Part shown: in pieces, positions 55,655 to 64,000 of the stretch
Layout: every line of letters starts with the position of its first letter
Position numbering within the stretch: the stretch's first letter is position 1
Source: an uncultured Algimonas sp.
GTDB lineage: Bacteria > Pseudomonadota > Alphaproteobacteria > Caulobacterales > Maricaulaceae
Assembly (NCBI RefSeq): GCF_947498175.1
Contig: NZ_CANMJB010000006.1
Location: 1 to 64,000, forward strand
Length of the DNA: 64,000 bases
Direction: 5' to 3'
Notes under the pieces: generated by a model
What the model was told of the DNA's origin: nothing
Database searches by the model: none
Seen by the model: only the letters and a program-made list of their open reading frames with translations
Made by a program: the position numbers and the translations under genes

Positions 55655-57430
55655 ATGCGATATTGTCTTGTCATTGCCGCCGTGATTCTCTGGCTTCTGG
55701 CCGGTGCCGGCCGGGCCGCGGCCTATCCCGTCAAGATCATCTATGAAGGCGACGTTCCCGAAGAGATCCGCGACAATATCGACAGCCGCCTGCCGGACGA
55801 GCCCGATGCGGAAAGTCCGCTCCATGCCCGGCGGCAGGCCCGTCGCGCCGAGAACATCGTGGAAGGCATTTTCAATGCGTTCGGTTACTATGACCCCACG
55901 ATCGAAACGGCCGTGGTCGGAGACGGCGAACAGGCCCGTCCGGAACTGACGGTCGATCCGGGAGCGCAGTTCTCGGTCCGGCGTCTGGAAATCCGGTATG
56001 ACGGGGAACCGCCGCGCGAGGCCGATCTGGAAGAGGCCCGCGCCGCGATCAGCCTTCAGCCCGGCATGCCGGCCGTCGCCGCCGAAGTGATCGATCAGGA
56101 ACGCCAGATCGGTGCGGCCTTGCGCGAACTCGGTTATCCTTATGCCCAAACGACCCAGCGCGACGTGATCGGCGATCGCGACGCCAAGACGATCAGCGTG
56201 CGATATACGGTCGATGCGGGTTCGCGCGTGCGCTTCGGTCGAATGATCTATCCGGACGACATCCGGACTCAGGACCGCTATCTCGACCGTATCAATCCCT
56301 TGGAAAAGGGCGAGCTTTACGATCCATCCGATCTGGCCCTCTTCAACTCGCGATTGGCCGAGACGCGGTTGTTCGACAGCTCGCTTGCCAAATTGACGGA
56401 CGAACCGGTCGGAATGGCCGAGGACGGAGCGGAAATCCGCGACGTCGAATTGCTGCTGAACGAACGCAAACGCAATACGCTGACGTTGGGTGCGGGCTTC
56501 GACACGTCGGAAGGGTTCGGCGTGGATGCGGAACTGTTACGCCGCAACCTGACGAGACGCGGCGACCTGCTCGTTGCGAATGCCCGCATCGCGCAGCGCG
56601 AGTTCGGGCTGAACCTTGTCTGGCGACGGCCGAACGAACTCGGATTCGGCAAGGGTTTGAGCATTTACGCCGGCGCGTCGGACGAGGACACGGACGCTTT
56701 CAACCAGCAAACCGGCACGCTGGGGGTCGGCGTCGAAGTGATCGAAGGTCCGATCTTTCAATATAGCTACGGCGCGGAAGCCCGCTACATCCGGCAGTCC
56801 GGCGAAAGCGACCGGCGCGATTTCCAAGTGATCGCCTTGAATGGTTCGGCTCGAATCGACAGGGCGGACTCGCTGCTCGATCCGCGCAAGGGCTGGCGTG
56901 CGGAAGGGCAGCTGAAACCGACCTATTCCTTTTCGCCCGACGGGCCCGATGTGCCCTATGTCCGGGCTGTCGCGCAGGGACGGCTCTACCTGCCGCTATC
57001 GGCGGAAGGGCGTTTTGTGGCTGCCGGGCGCCTACGGCTGGGAACCCTCGTCGGTACGACGGTTCGAAACGTTCCCGGCGACGATCGGTTCTATTCCGGC
57101 GGCGGTGGATCGGTGCGCGGTTATGCCTTCCAGGCGATCGGCCCGTTCGATGCCAACAACGTCCCGCTCGGCGGACGCAGCCTGGCCGAAGCCAGTATCG
57201 AAGGACGCGCCCGGATCACCGACCGGATCGGTGCGGTCGCCTTCCTCGATGCTGGCAATGTGTCCGATGCGGAATACCCGGCATTCGACAATCTGCGCGT
57301 CGGTCTGGGGGCGGGGGTGCGCTACATGACCCCGGCCGGGCCGCTGCGCCTGGATGTCGCGATCCCGCTTAATCCGTCGGATCGGGACGAAGCCTTCCAG
57401 ATCTACATCTCCATCGGGCAGGCTTTCTGA
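55655..57430 (+). CDS. tamA: Outer-membrane translocation and assembly protein TamA
   Basis: A 591-aa Omp85 protein. Signal peptide MRYCLVIAAVILWLLAGAGR plus AAA, POTRA domains from about 24 to 240, then a 16-strand barrel with the Omp85 motif region GDDRFYSGGGGSVRGYAFQA (VRGY) and terminal Phe (ISIGQAF). TamA works with TamB in moving proteins or lipids to the outer membrane. Its stop overlaps the tamB start (TGATG), so the pair is coupled. Confidence 0.95.
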   Translation: MRYCLVIAAVILWLLAGAGRAAAYPVKIIYEGDVPEEIRDNIDSRLPDEPDAESPLHARRQARRAENIVEGIFNAFGYYDPTIETAVVGDGEQARPELTVDPGAQFSVRRLEIRYDGEPPREADLEEARAAISLQPGMPAVAAEVIDQERQIGAALRELGYPYAQTTQRDVIGDRDAKTISVRYTVDAGSRVRFGRMIYPDDIRTQDRYLDRINPLEKGELYDPSDLALFNSRLAETRLFDSSLAKLTDEPVGMAEDGAEIRDVELLLNERKRNTLTLGAGFDTSEGFGVDAELLRRNLTRRGDLLVANARIAQREFGLNLVWRRPNELGFGKGLSIYAGASDEDTDAFNQQTGTLGVGVEVIEGPIFQYSYGAEARYIRQSGESDRRDFQVIALNGSARIDRADSLLDPRKGWRAEGQLKPTYSFSPDGPDVPYVRAVAQGRLYLPLSAEGRFVAAGRLRLGTLVGTTVRNVPGDDRFYSGGGGSVRGYAFQAIGPFDANNVPLGGRSLAEASIEGRARITDRIGAVAFLDAGNVSDAEYPAFDNLRVGLGAGVRYMTPAGPLRLDVAIPLNPSDRDEAFQIYISIGQAF

Positions 57431-60400
57431 TGAGTGATAGTGCAGCTTCCACATCCGCCGCATCGGCAAATCCCTGGATCAGACGACTGGTGCTCGGTCT
57501 GCTTGCGGCTTTCGTGCTCATATTCGTTTTCATTGGCGCGGTATGGCTGTGGTTGAACACCAACACTGGGCGCGCCTATGTCGAAAGCCGGGTCGAAGGC
57601 CTGGAAGTGGCTGGGCAGAGCGTCGAGATCGAAGGATTGAACGGCTCGTTGATCGGCGGATTTACGCTGGACCGACTACAAGTCTCCGACGCAGACGGTC
57701 CGTGGTTGATCGCTCGTGAGATAAATGTCGCTTGGAGTCCGGCAGCGCTCCTATCGAAGACATTGCAGGTCGATGCATTGCGGGTCGGCGATCTGGACGT
57801 GCTGAAACGGCCGGTATTCGTTTCCGACGGTTCCGACCGCGAACCGCGGATCGAAACATTCGTGGTGGAAGCGTTCGAGTTTCCCGACGTCGGTCTTTCG
57901 GAGGCCGTGATCGGACGGGCGATCGACCTCTCCGCATCCGGACAAGGCCGACACGGTCCTTTGGGCGGATCGCTCCAACTGACCGGTCAATCGGATCGGG
58001 GCGACCGTATCGAAGCCGACCTCGACTGGTCGCCGTCGATGGTTCTGAGCGGCAATGCCGAAATCGACGGGCCGTCCGACGGCCTGCTGGCCGGCATGTT
58101 GCGTCTGGGGCCGGATCAATCCTTCTCTGCAGACGTGACGACGGACGGCTCGCAGACGCGCATGCTTGCCGACATTGACGACGAACGCGTCGCCGACCTG
58201 CTCATCGAACGCAGCCAATCGCGTGTGTCGATTACCGGCATGGTCGAACCGGGCAGGCTTCCCCTGCCGGAGAACGTCTCGACCCTCCTGGGCGGACAGG
58301 CGGACATCGATGCGGTGCTGCCGCTCGACCAGGGCGCTCCGGCAACGCTTGTGCTACGCTCTCCCAAGGTCAGCCTGGATGCGCAAGGGTCCCGCCGGGA
58401 CGGGATCATCGAACTGGATCGCTTCACGCTGCTGGCCACGGACCCGCTGGCACCCTTCGATCTGGACGGGATCGCGATCGGCCGTCTGGATGCACAAGGC
58501 CGGGCAACGATCGGACAGGACTACAGTTTCGATGGCCGCATCGAAGTCGAGAACCTGACCTATGACGATTACCGTGTCGACGGCCTGTCGGGCCCAGCGG
58601 AGATTACGTATTCGAACGGCGTCGCCGCATTCGACACGGACCTGACCGGGCGTGCTAGCACGACGCTGGCCGCGCGGGCGGATGGAGCCTCGGTGGCAGC
58701 GACCGGCCGTTTCGACACCGATACGCGACGGATTACCTTGTCCCGCGCCGATATCGACCTTCCGGGCTTGGCGTTCAGCGGGCGCGGGTCGGTCGGCTTC
58801 GGCGACAGGGCGACGGCGCAGTTCTCCGGCCGCTACGATGTCGACACGTCTGTCCTCCGGCAGGACGATCCTCGCGCGCGACTTCGCGGAGAGGCCGACA
58901 TCCGGACGACGGCCGATGGCCCTGTAATAGAGCTGTCCGGTCGCGCAACGGACATCGAGGGTCTGGCCGGAGCCGTCGAGCCGCTGGCCGATGGCGGCCT
59001 GTCCTATACGGCGCGAGTGCGCCTGGATGACGGTCGCGTCGTTGTGCCGGAGTTCAGGGCTGGAAACGACCGGCTGGACGCGCAAGGGTCGGCGGTCTGG
59101 GAAGACGGCCAGATCTCGGCCGAAATCGATTACACAGTCTCCGACTACGAATTCTCGGCCTTGTCGGCATCCGACGTCACGGGGCAAGCGACGGTCACGG
59201 GACCGCCAGGCGATATCCGTTTCGAAACGACCTTGAAATCGGACAGTCTGGACACGGGCGGTCTGTCGGCGACCGGTGCCACGGCAACGGCCGAAGGCCG
59301 CTATGCCGATGGCCGGTTGTCTTTGAGCGGAACGGTCGAAGGTGACAGCGAACAGGGTCGCGTCTCTACGTCCGGCGATGTCACGTTTGAAGACGGCGCC
59401 TGGGATGTCGCCAATCTGAAAGGGTCACTGGGCGGGCTGAACGCGTCCGGAACCCTGTCCGGGCTCGGTGGAGACATTGCGGCGCTGCGGGGCGACCTGA
59501 CTGTGTCGGGCGCATCGCCTCTGCTGCCCGCCGAGTCGGTCGAAGGGACGGTCCGTCTTGGAGATGCCCGCGTCGATGTCGATCTGCTGATGAACGGCGT
59601 CGATTACTGGCGGTTGGAAAACGGCGCGGCACGCATCAAGGCCGTGGGCCCGCGCGACGCTGTGGCGTTTGATATCGGCGTAGAGGGTGACACACGCGTG
59701 CGGGACATCGAACGCCCTTTGGTCTTGACCGCCGTGGGCGTCGCGGATCTGCGCGAAACATCGCTGGGCGGCGAAAGCCGGTTTGATCTGTCCTTGGGAG
59801 GTCTGGAATTGGCCGGGGAGGCCGCTGCGCAGCGCAGCCCGCAAGGTTGGTCCGGAAGCCTTGACGCCAAAGGTCTGGACGGGACCATCATTGCGTCATT
59901 CGTGCCGGGGACAAGCGGAGGACTGACTTTCGATGTGAACGATCTCTCCGTGCCAAAGATCGCAAGCCTGCTCGCACGACCCGCAACCGAAGGATCCCTG
60001 TCCGGTGAAGGCGCGTTCCGAATTGTGCAGGACCGAATCGAAGGGGAGGCCGAGCTCGCTTTGAACGATCTGCGCAGTCCAATCAGCAAGGCGCAGGCGG
60101 TTTCCGTCATCGCGGAGATTACACTGCGCGATGACATGCTGCGCGCCGTTACCCGGGCCGAGGACGGCGGACTATCCGGCAACGCCGTCATCGAAGGTCG
60201 GATCGAGACTTTGCCGCAAGCCCCGTTCGTCGTCTATCCGCCCGGAACGCCTTTGCAGGGCCGGGCGGACCTGAGTGGCGAGATCGGTCCGGTCGTGGAA
60301 ATCTTCCTGCCACCGCAGACAGACGTCTCCGGACGGATCGACACCGATCTCCGGTTCACCCTGCCCAATACGCCGACGGGCCTGCAGGGACGCGTCGCCT

Positions 60401-61509
60401 TGACGAACGGCCGCTTCGAACAAGGCGCCATCGGTCTTGAACTCCAAGACATAGAAATGGTGGCTGAATTGTCAGGCGAAACCATCGCCGTGCCGACTTT
60501 CTCCGCGCGGGGTCCGCGTGGCGGTACGTTGCGCGGGTCGGGGCGCATGGGTTTGGGCGAAGGAAAGGGAACGGTCGATATCGTCGCCGACGAATTGCGC
60601 GCGGTCGATCGGCGCGAAGGATATGCGGAATTGAGCGGAGAACTCAATATCTCGCGGACCGCAGAACTGCTCCGCCTTGATGGCGATCTGCAAGTGACGG
60701 AAGCCGAAATCGACATATCGCGACTGCCGGAACCAGGACTGCCCACGCTCGAAGTCGATTTCGGCGACGGGACCGAAGAAGAGGAGACGATGGGTTTCGC
60801 CTCCGCCGCGACACGCATGGATCTGCGAATCGTGTCCGATGGCCGGATCAATGTCGAAGGACGCGGCCTGGATGCTGAAATGAGCCTGGACGCGCGGATC
60901 CGTGGGCCATTCAACGACCCAGTGGTCACAGGCGATATGGCGATCGAGCGAGGGCGGTTCGACTTTCTGAGCAAGCGTTTCGAATTCCGCGAGAGCTCGG
61001 TTATCCTGCGCGACCAGATCATGAAATCCATCGTGGCGCTGGAAGCAGTCCGGGTGACACCGGACCTTACCGCCGTCGCGAAGATCGGCGGCACGTTCGA
61101 CCGGCCGGAAATCACGCTAACGTCCGAACCGAACCTGCCCGAAGACGAAGTTTTGTCGCGCATCCTTTTCGGCCGCTCGCCGACGCAGCTATCCGCGATC
61201 GAGGCCGCCCGTCTCGCCGCGGCATTGAGCCAGCTTTCTGGCGGATCGGGCTTCGATCTGTTCGGGTCGCTCGAGGACGCGATCGGTCTGGACACGCTCG
61301 AACTCGGACAAAGCGATACGGGTCAAACGCAGCTAACAACGGGAAAATACCTTTCCGACGACGTCTATCTGGAAGTCTACACGGCCGCCGAAGGCTCGCC
61401 AGGCATTTCTGTCGAATGGCAGATCCGGGACAATATCGTGCTCGAAGCGGAAACCATCCCGAACGAGCGCGAGGGCCTGTCCGTGAAATGGAAGAAGGAC
61501 TTCGACTAA
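57430..61509 (+). CDS. tamB: Translocation and assembly module protein TamB
   Basis: A 1359-aa protein with one N-terminal transmembrane helix (RRLVLGLLAAFVLIFVFIGA, near 18-42), a long periplasmic beta-rich region of repeated short strands, and a C-terminal DUF490 domain (about 1050-1359) ending LEAETIPNEREGLSVKWKKD. AsmA-like bridge proteins of this sort span the periplasm and may carry phospholipid. It is encoded directly behind tamA. Confidence 0.95.
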   Translation: MSDSAASTSAASANPWIRRLVLGLLAAFVLIFVFIGAVWLWLNTNTGRAYVESRVEGLEVAGQSVEIEGLNGSLIGGFTLDRLQVSDADGPWLIAREINVAWSPAALLSKTLQVDALRVGDLDVLKRPVFVSDGSDREPRIETFVVEAFEFPDVGLSEAVIGRAIDLSASGQGRHGPLGGSLQLTGQSDRGDRIEADLDWSPSMVLSGNAEIDGPSDGLLAGMLRLGPDQSFSADVTTDGSQTRMLADIDDERVADLLIERSQSRVSITGMVEPGRLPLPENVSTLLGGQADIDAVLPLDQGAPATLVLRSPKVSLDAQGSRRDGIIELDRFTLLATDPLAPFDLDGIAIGRLDAQGRATIGQDYSFDGRIEVENLTYDDYRVDGLSGPAEITYSNGVAAFDTDLTGRASTTLAARADGASVAATGRFDTDTRRITLSRADIDLPGLAFSGRGSVGFGDRATAQFSGRYDVDTSVLRQDDPRARLRGEADIRTTADGPVIELSGRATDIEGLAGAVEPLADGGLSYTARVRLDDGRVVVPEFRAGNDRLDAQGSAVWEDGQISAEIDYTVSDYEFSALSASDVTGQATVTGPPGDIRFETTLKSDSLDTGGLSATGATATAEGRYADGRLSLSGTVEGDSEQGRVSTSGDVTFEDGAWDVANLKGSLGGLNASGTLSGLGGDIAALRGDLTVSGASPLLPAESVEGTVRLGDARVDVDLLMNGVDYWRLENGAARIKAVGPRDAVAFDIGVEGDTRVRDIERPLVLTAVGVADLRETSLGGESRFDLSLGGLELAGEAAAQRSPQGWSGSLDAKGLDGTIIASFVPGTSGGLTFDVNDLSVPKIASLLARPATEGSLSGEGAFRIVQDRIEGEAELALNDLRSPISKAQAVSVIAEITLRDDMLRAVTRAEDGGLSGNAVIEGRIETLPQAPFVVYPPGTPLQGRADLSGEIGPVVEIFLPPQTDVSGRIDTDLRFTLPNTPTGLQGRVALTNGRFEQGAIGLELQDIEMVAELSGETIAVPTFSARGPRGGTLRGSGRMGLGEGKGTVDIVADELRAVDRREGYAELSGELNISRTAELLRLDGDLQVTEAEIDISRLPEPGLPTLEVDFGDGTEEEETMGFASAATRMDLRIVSDGRINVEGRGLDAEMSLDARIRGPFNDPVVTGDMAIERGRFDFLSKRFEFRESSVILRDQIMKSIVALEAVRVTPDLTAVAKIGGTFDRPEITLTSEPNLPEDEVLSRILFGRSPTQLSAIEAARLAAALSQLSGGSGFDLFGSLEDAIGLDTLELGQSDTGQTQLTTGKYLSDDVYLEVYTAAEGSPGISVEWQIRDNIVLEAETIPNEREGLSVKWKKDFD

Positions 61510-61528
61510 GAGGAAAAGGCGCCACCTG

Positions 61529-61604
<76 letters not shown>

Positions 61605-61689
61605 TCACCACATGGGCGAGCGCGCTATATAACGCGCGCGTCACGGACCTCAAGCCGCTAAATCATATTATTCCTATGATCGCGAAGCC

Positions 61690-61713
61690 AAAAGAAAGGG
61701 CGCCGAAGCGCCC
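61690..61713 (-). terminator. Minus-strand intrinsic terminator-like hairpin
   Basis: On the minus strand GGGCGC-TTCG-GCGCCC is a perfect 6-bp stem with a stable tetraloop, followed by TTTCTTTT. It would end transcripts arriving from the right (pyrBC, 440 nt away, or an unseen small RNA). The rest of 61605-61832 holds no gene I can support. Confidence 0.6.
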
Positions 61714-61832
61714 GAAAGTGTTAGGTGAATGGTGGTGTCCTTGTGAGACGAAATCTTGGTAAACAGTCAGGGTAAACAAAGCGCTAACGGCTATTACTTT
61801 CCGGCCTGCCCAAGGTCTGTTAGACTGATGTC

Positions 61833-62177
61833 ATGAGAACGATCGATAGCTATGCAGAGTTCTGGCCCTACTATTTGCGTGAACATGCGCGCCCAGCGAC
61901 GCGTGCTTGGCATTATGCCGGCACGGTTATAGCGATCATGGTTCTTGTCGCGGTGATCGTTACCGGCAATTGGCTGTGGCTTCCCCTGGTGCTGGTGTCC
62001 GGCTATTTCTTCGCATGGATGAGCCACGGCTTCATCGAGCGCAACAAACCGGCGACATTCACCTATCCGCTCTGGTCGCTAGCCTCGGACTTCAAGATGC
62101 TGTTCCATTTTCTGACCGGCACGATGGGACGCGAACTGGAGAAAGCGGGAGTCGATCAGCCGCGGACAGCCGAATAG
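61833..62177 (+). CDS. DUF962/Mpo1-like membrane protein
   Basis: A 114-aa protein with the DUF962 pattern: YAEFWPYYLREHARPATRAW followed by HYAGT, then hydrophobic helices, and WMSHGFIERNKPATFTYPLW. The conserved histidines recall the yeast Mpo1 dioxygenase of sphingoid-base degradation, but bacterial roles are unknown. The 3' end overlaps the convergent pyrC gene by 22 nt. Confidence 0.87.
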   Translation: MRTIDSYAEFWPYYLREHARPATRAWHYAGTVIAIMVLVAVIVTGNWLWLPLVLVSGYFFAWMSHGFIERNKPATFTYPLWSLASDFKMLFHFLTGTMGRELEKAGVDQPRTAE

Positions 62178-63430
62178 GCGATCTCGCCGTTCTTGATCGT
62201 ATGTCGGACGCGACCGGTCATGCGACGGCCATCGAATGGTGTGTTCTTCGACCGTGACAACAGCTTGTCAGAATCCAAGACCCAAGGGTCCGTTTCGCTG
62301 AATACCACAATGTCGGCACGTTCTCCGACCGCCAACCGTCCGCCTTCCAGTCCGAGCAATTCGGCTGGCGCGCATGTTGCGGCCCTGAGGTACGGCATCA
62401 GGCCGATCTCGCCTTCGGCGGCGAGTTTGAGGCCTACGGCTAGCATCAGTTCCAATCCGACGGCGCCGTTCGCCGCTTCGTCATAGGGCAGACGCTTTCG
62501 GCCGGCGCTCTGCGGATCATGATCGGACACGACGATATCGATGCTGCCGTCCTCCACGGCCCGCAGAAGGGCTTGCCGGTCCCGTTCCTCGCGCAGCGGC
62601 GGGTCGAGCTTGGCGAAGGTCCGGTAATCGCCGATATCGAGTTCGTTCAGCGCCAGATGGTTGATCGATACGGATGCCGCGACATCGATATCGCGTTGTT
62701 TGGCGTTGCGAATGCTGTTCACCGTTTCGGCGCTGGAGACCAGATCGATCAGCAAACGGCCGCCGGTCAGTTCCGCCAGTGCCATGTCGCGTTCCGCCAT
62801 GATGCGTTCGGATATGGCCGGGGCGGCGGGCAGGCCGAGCCGGGCCGATACGTCGGATTCATGCGCGCATGTACCCGCCGACAGGGACGGGGTGACCGGG
62901 CTATTGCTGATCAACGCGTTGAACGTCGCCGAATAGGCCATCAGGCGCCGCATGATCTGAGCGTCCTCGATCGGGTCCGGGCCTGATGCAAACAGGACGG
63001 CGCCTGCATCGGACATGAGGCCGATTTCCGTCATGGTCCGACCGTCGAGATTCTTGGTCAAGGCCCCGGCGACATGCACATCGACAGGCAGGGCTTCCCC
63101 CTTGCGCAGAATGAAATCCACGAGCGAGAGATCGTCGATGACGGGTACGGTTTGAGGTTGGACCACGATCTGCGTCACGCCGCCGGCCAGCGCGGCGCGC
63201 GAAGCCGATGCCAGCGTCTCCAGGTTTTCCTGCCCGGGTTCGCCGGCCTTGACCCGTGCATCGATCAGTCCAGGTGCGCAGGTCAGGTCCCGTCCGTCGA
63301 TGACCTCGCCGCGCACGGGTGTCTCGCCTATCGCGGCGATCCGGCCATTCTCGATCAGGACATGGCCGGTTTCGTCGCGTCCGCTGGCGGGGTCCATGAT
63401 ACGGATGTCGGTGAGGGTCAGCATGCTCAT
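62156..63430 (-). CDS. pyrC: Dihydroorotase-like protein lacking the HxH zinc ligands
   Basis: A 424-aa amidohydrolase of the multifunctional-type dihydroorotase family. The normal metal motif D-x-H-x-H is changed to [13 protein letters not shown] (R59 and K61 in place of the two His), so this chain is probably non-catalytic or uses a different site. The rest of the fold is preserved ([39 protein letters not shown]). In other bacteria inactive PyrC partners form a dodecamer with ATCase. The ATG at 63430 overlaps the pyrB stop. ATG 63424 is an alternative. Confidence 0.88.
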   Translation of the reverse strand: MSMLTLTDIRIMDPASGRDETGHVLIENGRIAAIGETPVRGEVIDGRDLTCAPGLIDARVKAGEPGQENLETLASASRAALAGGVTQIVVQPQTVPVIDDLSLVDFILRKGEALPVDVHVAGALTKNLDGRTMTEIGLMSDAGAVLFASGPDPIEDAQIMRRLMAYSATFNALISNSPVTPSLSAGTCAHESDVSARLGLPAAPAISERIMAERDMALAELTGGRLLIDLVSSAETVNSIRNAKQRDIDVAASVSINHLALNELDIGDYRTFAKLDPPLREERDRQALLRAVEDGSIDIVVSDHDPQSAGRKRLPYDEAANGAVGLELMLAVGLKLAAEGEIGLMPYLRAATCAPAELLGLEGGRLAVGERADIVVFSETDPWVLDSDKLLSRSKNTPFDGRRMTGRVRHTIKNGEIAYSAVRG

Positions 63431-64000
63431 CGAATGCCCTCCGCCAATCCGTGCAGGACCGCCATTCGCATGGCGACGCCTGCAGCGACCTGATGGGTGA
63501 TCAGGGATATCTCCGGATCGTCGGCCACGCCGGAACTGATTTCCACGCCGCGGTTCATCGGTCCCGGGTGCAGGACCACGGCTCCGTCCTTGGCGTGAGA
63601 CAGCTTTTCGCGGTCCAGACCGTAATAGTGGAAATATTCGCGTTTGGACGGGACGAAGGCGCCGCTCATCCGCTCCAGCTGCAATCGCAGCATCATCACC
63701 GCGTCGCAGCCTGCCAGACCCGCTTTCATGTCGTGGAAGACTTCGACGCCCCATTGGTCGGCATCGGTCGGGATCAAGGTCGGCGGACCGATGAAACGCA
63801 CCTCCGCCCCCAGCATATTGAGCAGTTGGACGTTGGAACGCGCGACCCGTGAATGCAGGATGTCGCCGCAGATCGCGAGACGGATCCCGCTGAAATCGCC
63901 GTCGAACGCCTGTCGCAGCGTCAGTGCATCCAGAAGCGCCTGCGTCGGATGGGCGTGCATGCCGTCGCCGGCATTGATGACGGAGCAGGACACTTTCTGC
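63427..64000 (-). CDS. pyrB: Aspartate carbamoyltransferase catalytic subunit (5' end cut by window)
   Basis: The C-terminal 190 residues of an ATCase. [20 protein letters not shown] is the segment after the first domain; [18 protein letters not shown] and [14 protein letters not shown] bind carbamoyl phosphate and aspartate. It makes carbamoyl-aspartate in pyrimidine synthesis. The frame continues past the window end, so the start is not seen. It is coupled to the dihydroorotase-like gene by an ATGA overlap. Confidence 0.95.
   Translation of the reverse strand, partial: QKVSCSVINAGDGMHAHPTQALLDALTLRQAFDGDFSGIRLAICGDILHSRVARSNVQLLNMLGAEVRFIGPPTLIPTDADQWGVEVFHDMKAGLAGCDAVMMLRLQLERMSGAFVPSKREYFHYYGLDREKLSHAKDGAVVLHPGPMNRGVEISSGVADDPEISLITHQVAAGVAMRMAVLHGLAEGIR

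Overview
This 64 kb window is chromosomal DNA from a GC-rich alphaproteobacterium, most likely from the Hyphomonadaceae/Maricaulales neighbourhood. That placement is inferred from several lineage markers read in the sequence: a circularly permuted two-piece tmRNA gene with the tag ANDNSAEEFALAA, a DnaG whose zinc ligands are mostly lost, a sspB-fumC-DUF4169-RHH_4 operon, an ArsR-methyltransferase fusion overlapping metF, a serC...serA operon, and a Maricaulis/Xanthomonas-type N-acetylglutamate synthase/kinase relative. I see no insertion sequence, prophage, integrase, toxin-antitoxin pair or CRISPR array. Gene density is high and overlapping stop/start codons (ATGA, GTGA, TGATG) are very common.

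Layout. 1-12.3 kb: end of tuf, tRNA-Trp, secE, nusG, rplK, rplA, rplJ, rplL, rpoB and rpoC, with leader and attenuator-like hairpins and a strong hairpin after rpoC. 12.3-20.1 kb: a secreted serine hydrolase, HMG-CoA lyase, a small secreted unknown, dnaG, rpoD and an apparently frameshifted nnrD. 20.1-25.1 kb: a second serine hydrolase with xth (minus strand), an unusually structured 0.7 kb non-coding stretch that ends in a minus-strand terminator-like signal, then ettA. 25.2-32 kb: a secreted GH9 glycosidase, a methionine-metabolism operon (regulator-methyltransferase, metF) behind an AT-rich palindrome, a DjlA-like co-chaperone, a DMT transporter and an AmpD-type amidase. 31.9-35.1 kb (minus): sspB, secreted unknown, fumC, DUF4169, thioesterase, RHH_4. 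35.2-38.2 kb: cytochrome P450, App1-type phosphatase and ssrA. 38.2-45 kb: M20 deacetylase, NAGS-like protein and M14 carboxypeptidase in one operon, then serC-GNAT-serA. 45.4-54.2 kb: an acyl-CoA beta-oxidation block (enoyl-CoA hydratase, thiolase, SDR, two adjacent pairs of acyl-CoA dehydrogenases, MaoC hydratase). 54.1-64 kb: a GPH-type transporter, tamA-tamB, tRNA-Asn, a DUF962 protein and pyrC-pyrB (pyrB cut by the window edge).

Functionally, the window combines core information processing (translation, transcription, replication initiation, trans-translation and ClpXP adaptor delivery through ssrA and sspB), amino-acid and pyrimidine biosynthesis (serine, methionine folate branch, an N-acetylglutamate-linked step, ATCase/DHOase), and a catabolic block for branched, steroid-like or other acyl-CoA substrates. 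Intergenic spaces carry three families of palindromic repeats, one of them inside the rpoB-rpoC operon. The observations most worth follow-up are the structured region at 22.7-23.4 kb, a small folded element present in two copies (37.7 and 45.3 kb), the NAGS-like protein with a decayed kinase site, the nnrD frameshift at a C7 tract, and the paired acyl-CoA dehydrogenases.
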